Shown here piece by piece: positions 55,564-64,000 of a stretch of 64,000 nucleotides of DNA. The number at the start of each line of letters is the position of its first letter. Within the stretch, counting starts at the first letter, position 1. The stretch lies in contig PGZF01000001.1 in assembly GCA_002840125.1 (NCBI GenBank), positions 997,237-1,061,236 on the forward strand, given 5' to 3'. The notes under the pieces were generated by a model, which saw nothing but the letters and a program-made list of their open reading frames with translations, ran no database searches and was not told the DNA's origin. The stretch is from Gammaproteobacteria bacterium HGW-Gammaproteobacteria-15 (GTDB lineage: Bacteria > Pseudomonadota > Gammaproteobacteria > Enterobacterales > Alteromonadaceae). The translations under genes and the position numbers were made by a program.

Positions 55564-56289
55564 ATGCAAAAAGATGCTATTTTCGCCGAGCCGCTGGCTC
55601 ATATTCAGGATTTTCGTTTTGACGATCAGGTCGCCGACGTATTCCCCGACATGATCCAGCGCTCGGTACCCGGCTATCAAACTATTATTCAAACCATTGG
55701 CAAGTTAAGCGGCCGCTTTCAACAGCCTGACAGTAATTACTATGACCTCGGCTGCTCGCTTGGTGCCGCAACACTGGCAATGCGGCGTAATATCAGCGTA
55801 GCCAACAGCAGGATTATCGCCGTCGATAACAGTAGCGCTATGGTAGAGCGCTGCGAGCGGCATTTGCAGGCGTTTCGCTCTGATATACCGGTTGAGGTAA
55901 AACTGGCTGATATTCGTCAGCAACCGATTGAACAGGCCGCTATAGTGGTAATTAACTTTACCTTGCAGTTTTTACCCAAAGAAGATCGTAATACCCTGAT
56001 TAACCGCGTGTATCAGGGCTTAAAACCGGGTGCTTTGTTGATCCTGTCAGAGAAGTTTATCAACCACGCCCCCGTTACAAACGACTTGCTGGTGGAGCTA
56101 CACCACGACTTTAAGCGCGCTAACGGCTACAGCGAGCTGGAAATCAGCCAAAAACGCAGCGCGCTGGAAAATGTGATGAAGCCAGACACCCTGCAGGAAC
56201 ACCAGCAGCGCTTGCAGCAAGCCGGTTTTACCAGCCAGACGCTATGGTTTCAGTGTTTTAATTTCTGCTCAATGGTCGCGATTAAATAA
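55564..56289 (+). CDS. cmoA: Carboxy-SAM synthase
   Basis: Makes carboxy-S-adenosylmethionine from SAM and prephenate for tRNA wobble modification. The 241-residue methyltransferase-fold protein has [25 protein letters not shown] at the start, the cofactor motif [12 protein letters not shown], and [12 protein letters not shown]. cmoB follows 24 nt later. Confidence 0.97.
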   Translation: MQKDAIFAEPLAHIQDFRFDDQVADVFPDMIQRSVPGYQTIIQTIGKLSGRFQQPDSNYYDLGCSLGAATLAMRRNISVANSRIIAVDNSSAMVERCERHLQAFRSDIPVEVKLADIRQQPIEQAAIVVINFTLQFLPKEDRNTLINRVYQGLKPGALLILSEKFINHAPVTNDLLVELHHDFKRANGYSELEISQKRSALENVMKPDTLQEHQQRLQQAGFTSQTLWFQCFNFCSMVAIK

Positions 56290-56313
56290 GACCGCTCTTA
56301 CATAAGGTTAGCT

Positions 56314-57279
56314 ATGCTCGACTTCACACCTTTTTATGCCCAACTGGCCAGCAATAAGTTGCATAGCTGGCTGCAGACATTACCGGCACAGCTGGCTACC
56401 TGGAGTAAAGACGCCCTGCATGGCGATTTTAAACAATGGCAAAAGGTAATCAGCAATCTGCCACCTATCACACCCGGCATGGTTGAGCTAAAAACTGCGG
56501 TGCAATTTGGCAGCGCAAACGATATTAGCAGCGGTGAAGCACAGCAAATTCGTTACTTACTGCAGCAGTTAAAACCCTGGCGTAAAGGCCCGTTTAATAT
56601 TCATGGTATTGCTATTGATACCGAGTGGCGCTCTGACTTTAAATGGGATCGGGTGCTGCCGCATATTGCGCCGCTGGCACACCGCACTGTACTGGATGTT
56701 GGCTGCGGCAGTGGTTATCACCTGTGGCGTATGCGCGGCGAAGGGGCAGAATTTGTGGTGGGGATTGACCCGTCGCAGCTGTTTTATGCCCAGTTTCAGG
56801 CGATAAAACACTTTAACCCTGATCCTGCTGTAAACCTGATCCCCATTGGTATTGATGAGATGCCGGCGCTAAAGCAGTTTGATACCGTATTCTCGATGGG
56901 CGTATTGTACCACCGACGCTCACCACTGGATTTTCTGCAGCAGCTGAAAAACCAGCTGCGGCCCGGTGGCGAGTTGGTTTTGGAAACCCTGGTGGTAGAA
57001 GGCGACGAAAATACAGTATTAGTGCCCGGCGAGCGTTATGCCAAAATGCGCAATGTCTGGTTTATTCCCAGCGTAGCCGCCTTAACACACTGGCTGCAGC
57101 GGCTGGGCTTTAGCAATGTAAGGCTGGTAGATTTAAACCGCACTACGTTAGACGAACAGCGTAAAACCGACTGGATGGAAAATGAAAGTTTAATTGATTT
57201 TCTCGATGCAACTGATCATAGTAAAACTATAGAAGGCTATCCGGCACCGCTTCGAGCGGTGATTGTCGCCAACGTTTAA
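56314..57279 (+). CDS. cmoB: tRNA 5-carboxymethoxyuridine methyltransferase
   Basis: Transfers the carboxymethyl group of carboxy-SAM to hydroxyuridine 34 of tRNA. The 321-residue protein has an N-terminal helical extension and a Rossmann core with [35 protein letters not shown] and a conserved [12 protein letters not shown] end. Second gene of cmoAB. Confidence 0.97.
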   Translation: MLDFTPFYAQLASNKLHSWLQTLPAQLATWSKDALHGDFKQWQKVISNLPPITPGMVELKTAVQFGSANDISSGEAQQIRYLLQQLKPWRKGPFNIHGIAIDTEWRSDFKWDRVLPHIAPLAHRTVLDVGCGSGYHLWRMRGEGAEFVVGIDPSQLFYAQFQAIKHFNPDPAVNLIPIGIDEMPALKQFDTVFSMGVLYHRRSPLDFLQQLKNQLRPGGELVLETLVVEGDENTVLVPGERYAKMRNVWFIPSVAALTHWLQRLGFSNVRLVDLNRTTLDEQRKTDWMENESLIDFLDATDHSKTIEGYPAPLRAVIVANV

Positions 57280-57302
57280 CGCCACAGGAGCGCACACCCG
57301 TT

Positions 57303-58199
57303 ATGCCTTATCGTCCACGTTCAACTCTGGAGCAATGGCGTATACTGCAGGCAGTGGTCGATGCCGGCGGCTATGCCCAGGCGGCTGAACTGCTGAATAA
57401 AAGCCAGTCATCACTAAACCATGCCGTAGCGAAATTGCAAAACCAGCTTGGTGTTGAACTGCTGGAAGTGCGCGGCCGCAAAGCCTATCTGACAGAAGCC
57501 GGTGAAGTGATGCTGCGCCGCTCGCGCTTGCTGACACAACAAGTGGAAGATCTGGAATTGCTGGCCGCCAATATTGATCAGGGCTGGGAGCCGGAAATTC
57601 GCATTGCGGTAGAACTGGCCTACCCGCGACGCTTTTTAAATGAAGCCCTGGCGGCTTTTTATCCGCTTAGCCGCGGCAGCCGTATTCAGCTTATCGACTG
57701 TGTTATTACCGGTACAGCAGAAATAATCCTGCAAAAGCGGGCCGATCTGGTTATTGCCGCCTCGTCGGTTATTCCCAAAGGCTACCTCGGTGAACATTTA
57801 TGCAGCACCCGCTTTATTCCGGTTACCGGCAGCCAGAATCCACTGGCCATAGCAAACCATATTGATCAAAATGAACTAAGCCAGCATTTGCAACTGGTGA
57901 TCCGTGATACTGCGCAAAAACCGCAGGAAAATGCCGGTTGGCTGAGGGCAGAACAACGCTGGACGGTAGATAATTTTTTTGAAGCAATAGAAATTTTGCA
58001 ACTCGGGCTGGGATTTTGCTGGCTACCGGATTTTATGGTGACAGACTATATTGCCCGTGGCACTCTGATACAACTGAGCCTGAACCAAAGCAGCGAGCGC
58101 ATGGCGACTATATCGCTGGTGGCCCCGAAAGAAGAAACACTTGGCCCCGGCAGTAAACAATTACGCCAGTTAATTCTGGCGGCTCACCAAAAATCCTGA
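57303..58199 (+). CDS. LysR-family transcriptional regulator
   Basis: A 298-residue LTTR. N-terminal helix-turn-helix (about 8-65; LEQWRILQAVVDAGGYAQAAELLNKSQSSLNHAVAKLQ) and a periplasmic-binding-like effector domain (about 90-290) with ADLVIAASSVIPKG. Target unknown; LysR genes often regulate a neighbour, but here both sides are same-strand housekeeping genes. It lies 23 nt after cmoB. Confidence 0.92.
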   Translation: MPYRPRSTLEQWRILQAVVDAGGYAQAAELLNKSQSSLNHAVAKLQNQLGVELLEVRGRKAYLTEAGEVMLRRSRLLTQQVEDLELLAANIDQGWEPEIRIAVELAYPRRFLNEALAAFYPLSRGSRIQLIDCVITGTAEIILQKRADLVIAASSVIPKGYLGEHLCSTRFIPVTGSQNPLAIANHIDQNELSQHLQLVIRDTAQKPQENAGWLRAEQRWTVDNFFEAIEILQLGLGFCWLPDFMVTDYIARGTLIQLSLNQSSERMATISLVAPKEETLGPGSKQLRQLILAAHQKS

Positions 58200-58206
58200 G
58201 GCAACT

Positions 58207-58614
58207 ATGCAACAACAAGAACTGAACAACTTAATGCAGGCTGCGGCCGCAGACGCGGTAAACTACGCCGCAGAAGAACACAAATTAACGCTGGATCACA
58301 GCATAGACAGCCTGCAGCAGATTGATGTTCTGCTGGCAGAATTAAACAGCCGTGAACAAAAGCAACGTCATTCAGCTGAAGTGGTGTTTACCTTATGTAA
58401 CATTCTCGGCGCTTATATTGGTGAGTTGTTTATCGCCAATGTTGGCGGCCACTGGCAGCATGATCAGACTGACAGCGAAGCGCCCTTTGTTTATATAAGG
58501 CTGAATGACAAAGAATTTCCATTTGCTTCAGTGTGTTACCATAAAATCACCCGCGACAACAGCATCAGTTTGTATGACTATGTAAAGCAGGCTATGGCAA
58601 ATGCTATGCAGTAA
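58207..58614 (+). CDS. Conserved hypothetical protein
   Basis: A 135-residue soluble protein with no signal peptide. The arrangement YAAEEHKLTLDHSIDSLQQID, then VFTLCNILGAYIGELFIANVGGHWQHD, resembles the DUF3806-type domain, but the match is only by pattern. It starts 7 nt after the LysR gene, so they are probably cotranscribed. Function unknown. Confidence 0.7.
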   Translation: MQQQELNNLMQAAAADAVNYAAEEHKLTLDHSIDSLQQIDVLLAELNSREQKQRHSAEVVFTLCNILGAYIGELFIANVGGHWQHDQTDSEAPFVYIRLNDKEFPFASVCYHKITRDNSISLYDYVKQAMANAMQ

Positions 58615-58624
58615 GGCTTTTGTC

Positions 58625-58657
58625 GGCGGCGTTAAGCAGGTAAAATGCCGCCAATTT
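58625..58657 (+). promoter_or_regulatory. Hairpin containing -10-like element before purM
   Basis: GGCGGC (58625-58630) pairs with GCCGCC (58647-58652). The loop ends in TAAAAT (58641-58646), and AATTTTT follows. Like the proS leader, it could be a promoter with a GC-rich block or a terminator for the preceding gene. Confidence 0.45.
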
Positions 58658-58692
58658 TTAGCCTTTCCACTTTCAGTCATTCGAGGATTGCC

Positions 58693-59736
58693 GTGAGCGA
58701 GCAGAAAACATCGTTAAGCTACAAAGACGCCGGAGTTGATATTGACGCAGGTAATGCGTTAGTTGAGCGGATTAAAGGCGCAGTCAAACGCACACGTCGC
58801 CCTGAGGTTATGGGGGGTTTAGGTGGCTTTGGTGCGCTGTGCCAAATTCCGGCCGGTTATAAAGAACCGGTACTGGTGTCAGGCACTGACGGTGTAGGCA
58901 CTAAGCTACGCCTGGCGATGGACTTAAAACGTCATGACGGCGTAGGTATTGATTTAGTCGCCATGTGCGTTAACGATCTGGTCGTTCAAGGTGCAGAACC
59001 ACTGTTTTTCCTCGATTATTACGCCACTGGCAAGCTGGATGTTGACACTGCATCGGCTGTAGTTAACGGTATTGCTGAAGGTTGTTATCAGTCTGGTTGT
59101 TCACTGGTTGGCGGCGAAACCGCCGAAATGCCAGGCATGTATCACGGTGAAGATTACGATATTGCCGGTTTCTGTGTTGGCGTAGTGGAAAAAGCCGATA
59201 TTATCGACGGCAGTAAGGTAAAACCAGGCGATCAGTTAATTGCCATGGCGTCTTCCGGCCCACACTCCAATGGTTTCTCGTTAATTCGTAAAGTACTGGA
59301 AGTCAGCGGCCAAAGCCCGGATACATTGCTTGAAGGCAAGTCTCTGGCCGACCACCTGCTGGAGCCTACCCGCATTTATGTGAAAAACCTGCTTAACCTG
59401 TTTAAGCAAACCCCGGTGCATGCGTTATGTCATATTACCGGTGGTGGTTTTTGGGAAAATATTCCGCGGGTATTACCGGAGAATACCAAAGCCGTTATCG
59501 ATGGTAATAGCTGGCAGTGGCCAGCCATTTTTAACTGGCTGCAGCAGCAAGGCAATATCAGCCGCCATGAAATGTACCGCACCTTTAACTGTGGTGTGGG
59601 CATGTTGGTGGTAGTACCGCAGGACAAACTGCAACAGGCCATCAGCATACTGCGTGATGCCGGTGAAACAGTATGGCACCTGGGTGAAATTCAGTCTGCA
59701 GCGGCAGGCGATGAGCTGGTTATTATTAACGAATAA
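58693..59736 (+). CDS. purM: Phosphoribosylformylglycinamidine cyclo-ligase (AIR synthetase)
   Basis: Closes the imidazole ring in purine synthesis. The 347-residue protein matches E. coli PurM closely: [46 protein letters not shown], and [13 protein letters not shown]. It begins with GTG at 58693, preceded by GAGGAT; the longer frame from 58645 covers promoter-like DNA. purN follows 8 nt later. Confidence 0.98.
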   Translation: MSEQKTSLSYKDAGVDIDAGNALVERIKGAVKRTRRPEVMGGLGGFGALCQIPAGYKEPVLVSGTDGVGTKLRLAMDLKRHDGVGIDLVAMCVNDLVVQGAEPLFFLDYYATGKLDVDTASAVVNGIAEGCYQSGCSLVGGETAEMPGMYHGEDYDIAGFCVGVVEKADIIDGSKVKPGDQLIAMASSGPHSNGFSLIRKVLEVSGQSPDTLLEGKSLADHLLEPTRIYVKNLLNLFKQTPVHALCHITGGGFWENIPRVLPENTKAVIDGNSWQWPAIFNWLQQQGNISRHEMYRTFNCGVGMLVVVPQDKLQQAISILRDAGETVWHLGEIQSAAAGDELVIINE

Positions 59737-59744
59737 GGCAACCG

Positions 59745-60395
59745 ATGAAATCTATCGTAGTACTGATTTCCGGCAGCGGGTCAAACCTGCAGGCCATTAT
59801 TGACGCCTGCAGCAGTGGTTTTATCCCTGGTAAAGTCAGTGCCGTGATTTCAAATAAAGCGAATGCCTACGGGCTGGTACGGGCGAATGAAGCCGGTATC
59901 AGCACGCAGGTACTCAGCCATAAAAGTTATGCCAGCCGCGACCAATACGATCTGGCACTGACAGATGCTATTGAGCAGCACAAACCTGATTTAGTGATAT
60001 TAGCCGGCTTTATGCGTATTCTTACGCCGGCTTTTGTACAACACTTTAACGGCCGCCTGCTTAACATTCACCCTTCGTTGTTACCTAAATATCAGGGCCT
60101 CACTACACACCAACGCGCTATTGATGCAGGTGATAGCGAGCATGGTTGCAGTGTACATTTTGTTACCGAACAGCTTGATGGTGGCCCGGTCATTTTACAG
60201 GCTAAGGTGCCGGTATTTGCCGATGATGATGCGCAAGGCCTCGCTGAGCGGGTACATGAACAGGAACACCGTATTTATCCGCTGGTAGTTCGCTGGTTTT
60301 GCCAAAACCGTTTACAACAGCATTCAGATCAGGCATGGTTAGATGGCAATTTATTAGCAGCCAACGGTTATGCCAATGATGAAGATGAAGACTAG
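59745..60395 (+). CDS. purN: Phosphoribosylglycinamide formyltransferase
   Basis: Formylates glycinamide ribotide with 10-formyl-THF. The 216-residue protein has VLISGSGSNLQAIIDAC, the active-site Asn and His in LLNIHPSLLPKY, and the catalytic Asp in VTEQLDGGPVI. Overlaps the following DUF3108 gene. Confidence 0.97.
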   Translation: MKSIVVLISGSGSNLQAIIDACSSGFIPGKVSAVISNKANAYGLVRANEAGISTQVLSHKSYASRDQYDLALTDAIEQHKPDLVILAGFMRILTPAFVQHFNGRLLNIHPSLLPKYQGLTTHQRAIDAGDSEHGCSVHFVTEQLDGGPVILQAKVPVFADDDAQGLAERVHEQEHRIYPLVVRWFCQNRLQQHSDQAWLDGNLLAANGYANDEDED

Positions 60396-61128
60396 CTGGC
60401 GCTTATGGGCGCCTTTTGTTGTAATAACGGCACTCTTTTGCAGCGCCGCCAGTGCTGAAACCGTACCGTTAAGCAGTTTTAACGCCGATTACATTGTGTA
60501 TCGGGCGGGTAAAAAACATGGCGAAGCCAACCGCTATTTAAAAACCACAGAACAAGGCTATCAGCTGGGTTACAGCAGTGATATCAGTTGGATGATATTC
60601 TCTGACAGGCGGCATGAAACTTCAGACTTTACCGTAAACGATGGTGCTATTCAGCCACTGCGTTATGTGATGACACGCTCAGGCACCGGGCCAAACCGCT
60701 ACTACGAGCTAAACCTCGACCCTGTCGCCAAAGTATTAAGCGAAGGTAAAGCGCGTAAACCCAAAACAGTTGAATGGCAGAGCGACTGGCTGGATCAGAT
60801 AAGCTATCAGCTGCAGCTGGTGCTGGACTTACGTGCCGGTAAAACTGAATTTAGTTACAACGTGCTAAACCGGCACGGTGACAGCAAACCTTACAATTAT
60901 AAAGTGGTGGCCGAAGAAATGCTGCCACTGCCCTACGGTAATATTAAAACCTTACGTATCGCCCGTATTGAAGAAAACAGCGATAAACAGATTTACGCCT
61001 GGGTAGCACCAGAGCTAGATTTCATGCTGGTGCGTTTATGGCGTGGAGAAGACAATGTTGAGCAGTTCGACGTACAATTGCACAAACTTGACCTGACACC
61101 CGCCGTTCAAGCCAGCGGTTCACCATAG
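60379..61128 (+). CDS. DUF3108-domain periplasmic protein
   Basis: A 249-residue exported protein: signal peptide (about 1-24, LWAPFVVITALFCSAASA) and a beta-rich DUF3108 domain with FNADYIVYRAGKKHGEANR and RHETSDFTVNDG. Function unknown, but the purM-purN-DUF3108 order is widely conserved. Several in-frame ATGs (60370, 60376, 60379, 60385) are possible; 60379 gives a compact n-region. It overlaps purN and, at its 3' end, convergent yafJ by 22 bp. Confidence 0.85.
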   Translation: MKMKTSWRLWAPFVVITALFCSAASAETVPLSSFNADYIVYRAGKKHGEANRYLKTTEQGYQLGYSSDISWMIFSDRRHETSDFTVNDGAIQPLRYVMTRSGTGPNRYYELNLDPVAKVLSEGKARKPKTVEWQSDWLDQISYQLQLVLDLRAGKTEFSYNVLNRHGDSKPYNYKVVAEEMLPLPYGNIKTLRIARIEENSDKQIYAWVAPELDFMLVRLWRGEDNVEQFDVQLHKLDLTPAVQASGSP

Positions 61129-61874
61129 CGAAACAGCTGGCTTTCTCCGGCAGCCATCTTGTGCCACTGTTCGTTATTAGTTAGCGGTTCAGTGGCAATA
61201 ATCGTCACCACATCATTGGGTGTGGTTTCACGGCTAAAATCAATATCTACATCAACATCTGACAGCCGGGCAATACCAAAAGGTGCCCGCCGGGTGATCC
61301 AATGCAGTTTGGTGGTGCAATAAGTTAATAAGTACTCACCATCGGTCAGCAACATATTAAATACACCCAGCTTTTGCAGCTCTTTACATTTACGCTGAAT
61401 AAACGTAAATGCCGCTTTGCGCCCTGGCGGTTTTTGCGGATACCTTTTGTCCAGTTCACTGAGTAAATAACAAAACGCCCGCTCGCTGTCGGTAGTGCCC
61501 ACCGGGGTAAAGCGTGCTACCGGCAATTGCTGATAACCACTGAGCTGACCATTGTGGGCGTATGTCCAGTACCGGCCCCATAACTCACGGCTAAACGGAT
61601 GGGTATTTTCCAGCCCTACCCGGCCGCGGTTCGCCTGGCGTACATGGGCAATAACCGCTTTACTCTTTATCGGATAATCTGACACCAGCCGGGCAATTTC
61701 TGACTGATAACTTGGCGAGGCATCTTTAAAAGTACATACGCCTTTATTTTCATAAAAGGCTACGCCCCAGCCATCTTTGTGCGGGCCGGTACGCCCGCCG
61801 CGCTCTTTTAAGCCTTTAAAGCTAAAGCAAATATCAGTTGGCACATTAGCCGACATACCAAGTAATTCACACAT
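61107..61874 (-). CDS. yafJ: Class II glutamine amidotransferase (YafJ)
   Basis: A 255-residue Ntn-type amidotransferase-like protein. After Met removal the N-terminal Cys (MCELLGMSANVPTD) is the nucleophile. GRVGLENTHPFSRELWGRYWTYAHNGQL carries the conserved oxyanion and glutamine-site residues. The frame runs to 61967, but only the start at 61874 places the Cys at position 2 and equals E. coli YafJ length. Physiological acceptor unknown. Confidence 0.94.
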   Translation of the reverse strand: MCELLGMSANVPTDICFSFKGLKERGGRTGPHKDGWGVAFYENKGVCTFKDASPSYQSEIARLVSDYPIKSKAVIAHVRQANRGRVGLENTHPFSRELWGRYWTYAHNGQLSGYQQLPVARFTPVGTTDSERAFCYLLSELDKRYPQKPPGRKAAFTFIQRKCKELQKLGVFNMLLTDGEYLLTYCTTKLHWITRRAPFGIARLSDVDVDIDFSRETTPNDVVTIIATEPLTNNEQWHKMAAGESQLFRYGEPLA

Positions 61875-62031
61875 ACGCGTCCTTAGCGGAAAAAGTGCTG
61901 CGGCGAAACTAAGCCAAAAGGCTATGCTTAAACGTAATAGCCTAAGAGTTGTGGCTAAAGTTGACAATGACTTTATGCGACAGCCGCTTTTAGGCTTGCA
62001 ACTTTAGTTAAAGCGTTTTACTCTAACCGCA

Positions 62032-62048
62032 CAGTGGTCAGACCTCTC
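62032..62048. promoter_or_regulatory. FadR-like operator upstream of fadE
   Basis: The 17-mer contains TGGTCAGACCT, matching the E. coli FadR consensus core TGGTCnGACC exactly. It ends 14 nt before the fadE start codon, a position that would repress transcription. The regulator gene is not in the window. Confidence 0.65.
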
Positions 62049-62062
62049 ATTGGGAGAAAAAA

Positions 62063-64000
62063 ATGGAAGGGTTAGTTTTTTCTGCGGTACTTATCGCCGC
62101 AATTGGCATACTGGCGTATAACCGCGCCAGCTTAACAATGTTTACTGCCGTTATCGCAGTAATACTGGCAGCAGGCACAGCATTAGATATAGTTGGCGTA
62201 ATAAGCTGGATAGTATTTTTACTCATTACACTGCCGCTGAACATTGCCGCAGTACGCCAGCAATACCTGACTAAACCGCTACTTAAAGTGTACCGTAAAA
62301 TCATGCCGGAAATGTCCAGCACTGAGAAAGAAGCGATCGACGCCGGTACTACCTGGTGGGAAGCTGACTTATTCCGTGGCAACCCGGATTGGCATAAAAT
62401 GCATAACTTCCCGGTACCGCGGTTAAGTGCCGAAGAGCAGGCCTTCCTCGACGGCCCGGTAGAAGAAGTGCTGGCCATCATGGATGACTGGCACACCACA
62501 CATGAACGTGCTGACCTAACACCTGAAGTCTATCAGTATTTAAAAGACAAAGGCTTTTTCGCCATGATCATCAAAAAAGAATATGGTGGTCTGGAGTTCT
62601 CAGCTTATGCGCAGTCTTGTGTACTGCAAAAGCTCACCAGCAAGAGCATGGTGTTATCCAGTATCGTCGGTGTACCTAATTCTTTAGGCCCGGGAGAACT
62701 GCTGCAACACTATGGTACTGACGAGCAGAAAAACCATTATTTGCCAAGGCTGGCAAAAGGTCTGGAAGTGCCATGTTTTGCGCTAACCAGCCCGGAAGCA
62801 GGTTCAGACGCCGGTGCTATTCCCGATACCGGTATTATTTGTAAGGGCCAGTGGGAAGGCGAAGAAGTTATTGGTATGCGCCTGACCTGGGATAAACGCT
62901 ATATCACACTGGCGCCTATTGCTACTGTACTGGGCCTGGCGTTTAAATTGTACGATCCGGAAAAATTACTCGGTGACAAAGAAGAGCTCGGCATTACCTG
63001 TGCACTTATTCCTGTCAGTACGCCGGGCGTAAAAATTGGCCGCCGTCACTTTCCGCTAAATGTGCCGTTTCAAAACGGCCCTACCCAGGGTAAAGATATT
63101 TTTGTCCCGCTGGATTACATTATCGGCGGCGCGAAAATGGCCGGTCAGGGCTGGCGTATGCTGGTAGAGTGTTTGTCTGTAGGCCGCGCTATTACCCTGC
63201 CATCTAACAGCACTGGCGGTATTAAAGCGGTAGCCATGGCAACCGGCGCTTATGCCCGTATTCGTCGTCAGTTCAGATTGCCGATTGGTAAGATGGAAGG
63301 CGTGGAAGAAGCAATGGCTCGTATTGGCGGTTATGCCTATATGGCTGATGCCTCTACCACCATGTCTGTTGGCTCCATAGATTTAGGCGAGAAGCCGTCA
63401 GTAATTTCAGCCATTACCAAATACCATATGACCGAACGGATGCGCCAGGCCATTATCGATGCAATGGACATTCACGGCGGTAAGGGCATTTGTATGGGCC
63501 CTAACAACTATCTGGCGCGCGGTTATCAGGGTGCTCCGGTAGCCATCACCGTAGAAGGCGCCAACATTTTAACCCGTAATATGATTATCTACGGTCAGGG
63601 CGCTATTCGCTGCCATCCTTATGTACTGGCCGAATTGCAAGCTGCCCAGTTAGACGATCAGGGTGCGGCAGTAACCGCATTTGATAAAGCGCTGTTTGGC
63701 CATATTGGTTTTGCTATCAGTAATTTCTTCCGTACCTTCTGGTTGTCATTAACCGGTGGTGCTTTTAGCAGCGCGCCTTATGGCGATGCAACGGCAAAAT
63801 ACTATAAGCAAATGAACCGCTTTAGTGCAGCGTTAGCGCTGATGTCAGATGTTGCTATGGGAACTTTGGGCGGTGACTTAAAACGTCGCGAGCGGATCTC
63901 GGCCCGTTTGGGTGACATTTTAAGTATGCTGTATCTAACGTCTGCAGTGTTAAAACGCTACAACGACGAAGGCCGTAAGATTGACGATTTACCGCTGGTA
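62063..64000 (+). CDS. fadE: Acyl-CoA dehydrogenase FadE (3' end outside window)
   Basis: First enzyme of fatty acid beta-oxidation. The visible 646 residues run in frame to the window edge; E. coli FadE is 814. Two N-terminal hydrophobic helices (about 1-55, [16 protein letters not shown]) are followed by the acyl-CoA dehydrogenase domains with [34 protein letters not shown], and the C-terminal [28 protein letters not shown] precedes the ATG, and a FadR-like site lies just upstream. Truncated only by the window. Confidence 0.97.
   Translation, partial: MEGLVFSAVLIAAIGILAYNRASLTMFTAVIAVILAAGTALDIVGVISWIVFLLITLPLNIAAVRQQYLTKPLLKVYRKIMPEMSSTEKEAIDAGTTWWEADLFRGNPDWHKMHNFPVPRLSAEEQAFLDGPVEEVLAIMDDWHTTHERADLTPEVYQYLKDKGFFAMIIKKEYGGLEFSAYAQSCVLQKLTSKSMVLSSIVGVPNSLGPGELLQHYGTDEQKNHYLPRLAKGLEVPCFALTSPEAGSDAGAIPDTGIICKGQWEGEEVIGMRLTWDKRYITLAPIATVLGLAFKLYDPEKLLGDKEELGITCALIPVSTPGVKIGRRHFPLNVPFQNGPTQGKDIFVPLDYIIGGAKMAGQGWRMLVECLSVGRAITLPSNSTGGIKAVAMATGAYARIRRQFRLPIGKMEGVEEAMARIGGYAYMADASTTMSVGSIDLGEKPSVISAITKYHMTERMRQAIIDAMDIHGGKGICMGPNNYLARGYQGAPVAITVEGANILTRNMIIYGQGAIRCHPYVLAELQAAQLDDQGAAVTAFDKALFGHIGFAISNFFRTFWLSLTGGAFSSAPYGDATAKYYKQMNRFSAALALMSDVAMGTLGGDLKRRERISARLGDILSMLYLTSAVLKRYNDEGRKIDDLPLV

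Noticed and set aside
62047-62499. 150-codon open frame on the minus strand opposite the start of fadE
   Set aside because: Antisense to a clear fadE coding region and shows no family features.

Overview
The window is chromosomal DNA of a gammaproteobacterium. The gene set points to the Rheinheimera/Alishewanella/Arsukibacterium group of marine or freshwater Alteromonadales/Chromatiales-type bacteria: trpG is separate from trpD, trpC and trpF are fused, scpAB sits beside rluB, a ybgC-tolQRAB-pal-cpoB cluster and an aspS-yebC-ruvCAB cluster are present, and purMN is followed by a DUF3108 gene. The genus assignment is an inference from gene content and order; no 16S gene is present. Nearly all of the window is ordinary vertically inherited housekeeping DNA. 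No prophage, insertion sequence, integron, CRISPR array or multigene defence island is visible.

Layout. 0-9 kb: proS, a ParDE toxin-antitoxin pair with a palindromic operator, an NSS-type sodium symporter, yciI-galE, a DesK/NarL-type two-component system divergent from a membrane protein across an 11-bp inverted repeat, and a short-chain dehydrogenase. 9-10 kb: an AT-rich island with two Bor-like lipoproteins. 10-14 kb: rnm-yciO-scpA-scpB-rluB, read leftward. 14-21 kb: the trp operon (trpL-E-G-D-CF-B-A) with a complete, readable attenuator, closed by a strong terminator. 21-31 kb: slyD, a PQQ sugar dehydrogenase, hemH, a divergent 1022-residue class A penicillin-binding-protein-like enzyme, a GGDEF enzyme, a HAD phosphatase, yccF and an alkyltransferase-like protein. 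30-38 kb: the least understood part, with a three-gene unit led by a small protein carrying a duplicated 13-residue motif, acpH, a second YebC-family gene, cytochrome b562, an M19 dipeptidase lipoprotein, DUF445, yjjX, and two hypothetical genes. 38-41 kb: a 2OG-Fe(II) oxygenase, tRNA-Ser(GGA), nadA and four tandem tRNA-Lys(TTT) genes. 41-46 kb: the Tol-Pal envelope system. 46.2-46.9 kb: a 0.7-kb gap that ends in a strong plus-strand terminator and may encode a structured RNA. 47-55 kb: ruvBAC-yebC-aspS and a 940-residue periplasmic-sensor diguanylate cyclase. 54-62 kb: a DUF72 protein, cmoA-cmoB, a LysR regulator, purM-purN-DUF3108 and yafJ. The window ends inside fadE, preceded by a good match to the FadR operator.

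How the parts work together. Tryptophan biosynthesis is controlled by ribosome-mediated attenuation: three Trp codons precede mutually exclusive hairpins. Tol-Pal-CpoB links inner-membrane force to outer-membrane constriction at division. RuvABC processes Holliday junctions and shares a cluster with aspS and a translation-related YebC. CmoA and CmoB together make the cmo5U wobble base of tRNA. PurM and PurN are two steps of purine synthesis. Two separate diguanylate cyclases and one two-component system carry signals. A recurring promoter style stands out: a TAnAAT-like -10 followed directly by a GC-rich AGC(G/C)GC block and then T-rich DNA.

The most interesting unexplained items are the 98-residue protein at 31049-31345, whose two identical 13-residue repeats differ only at synonymous positions, the possible RNA gene before 46751, and the atypical penicillin-binding protein at 24503-27571.
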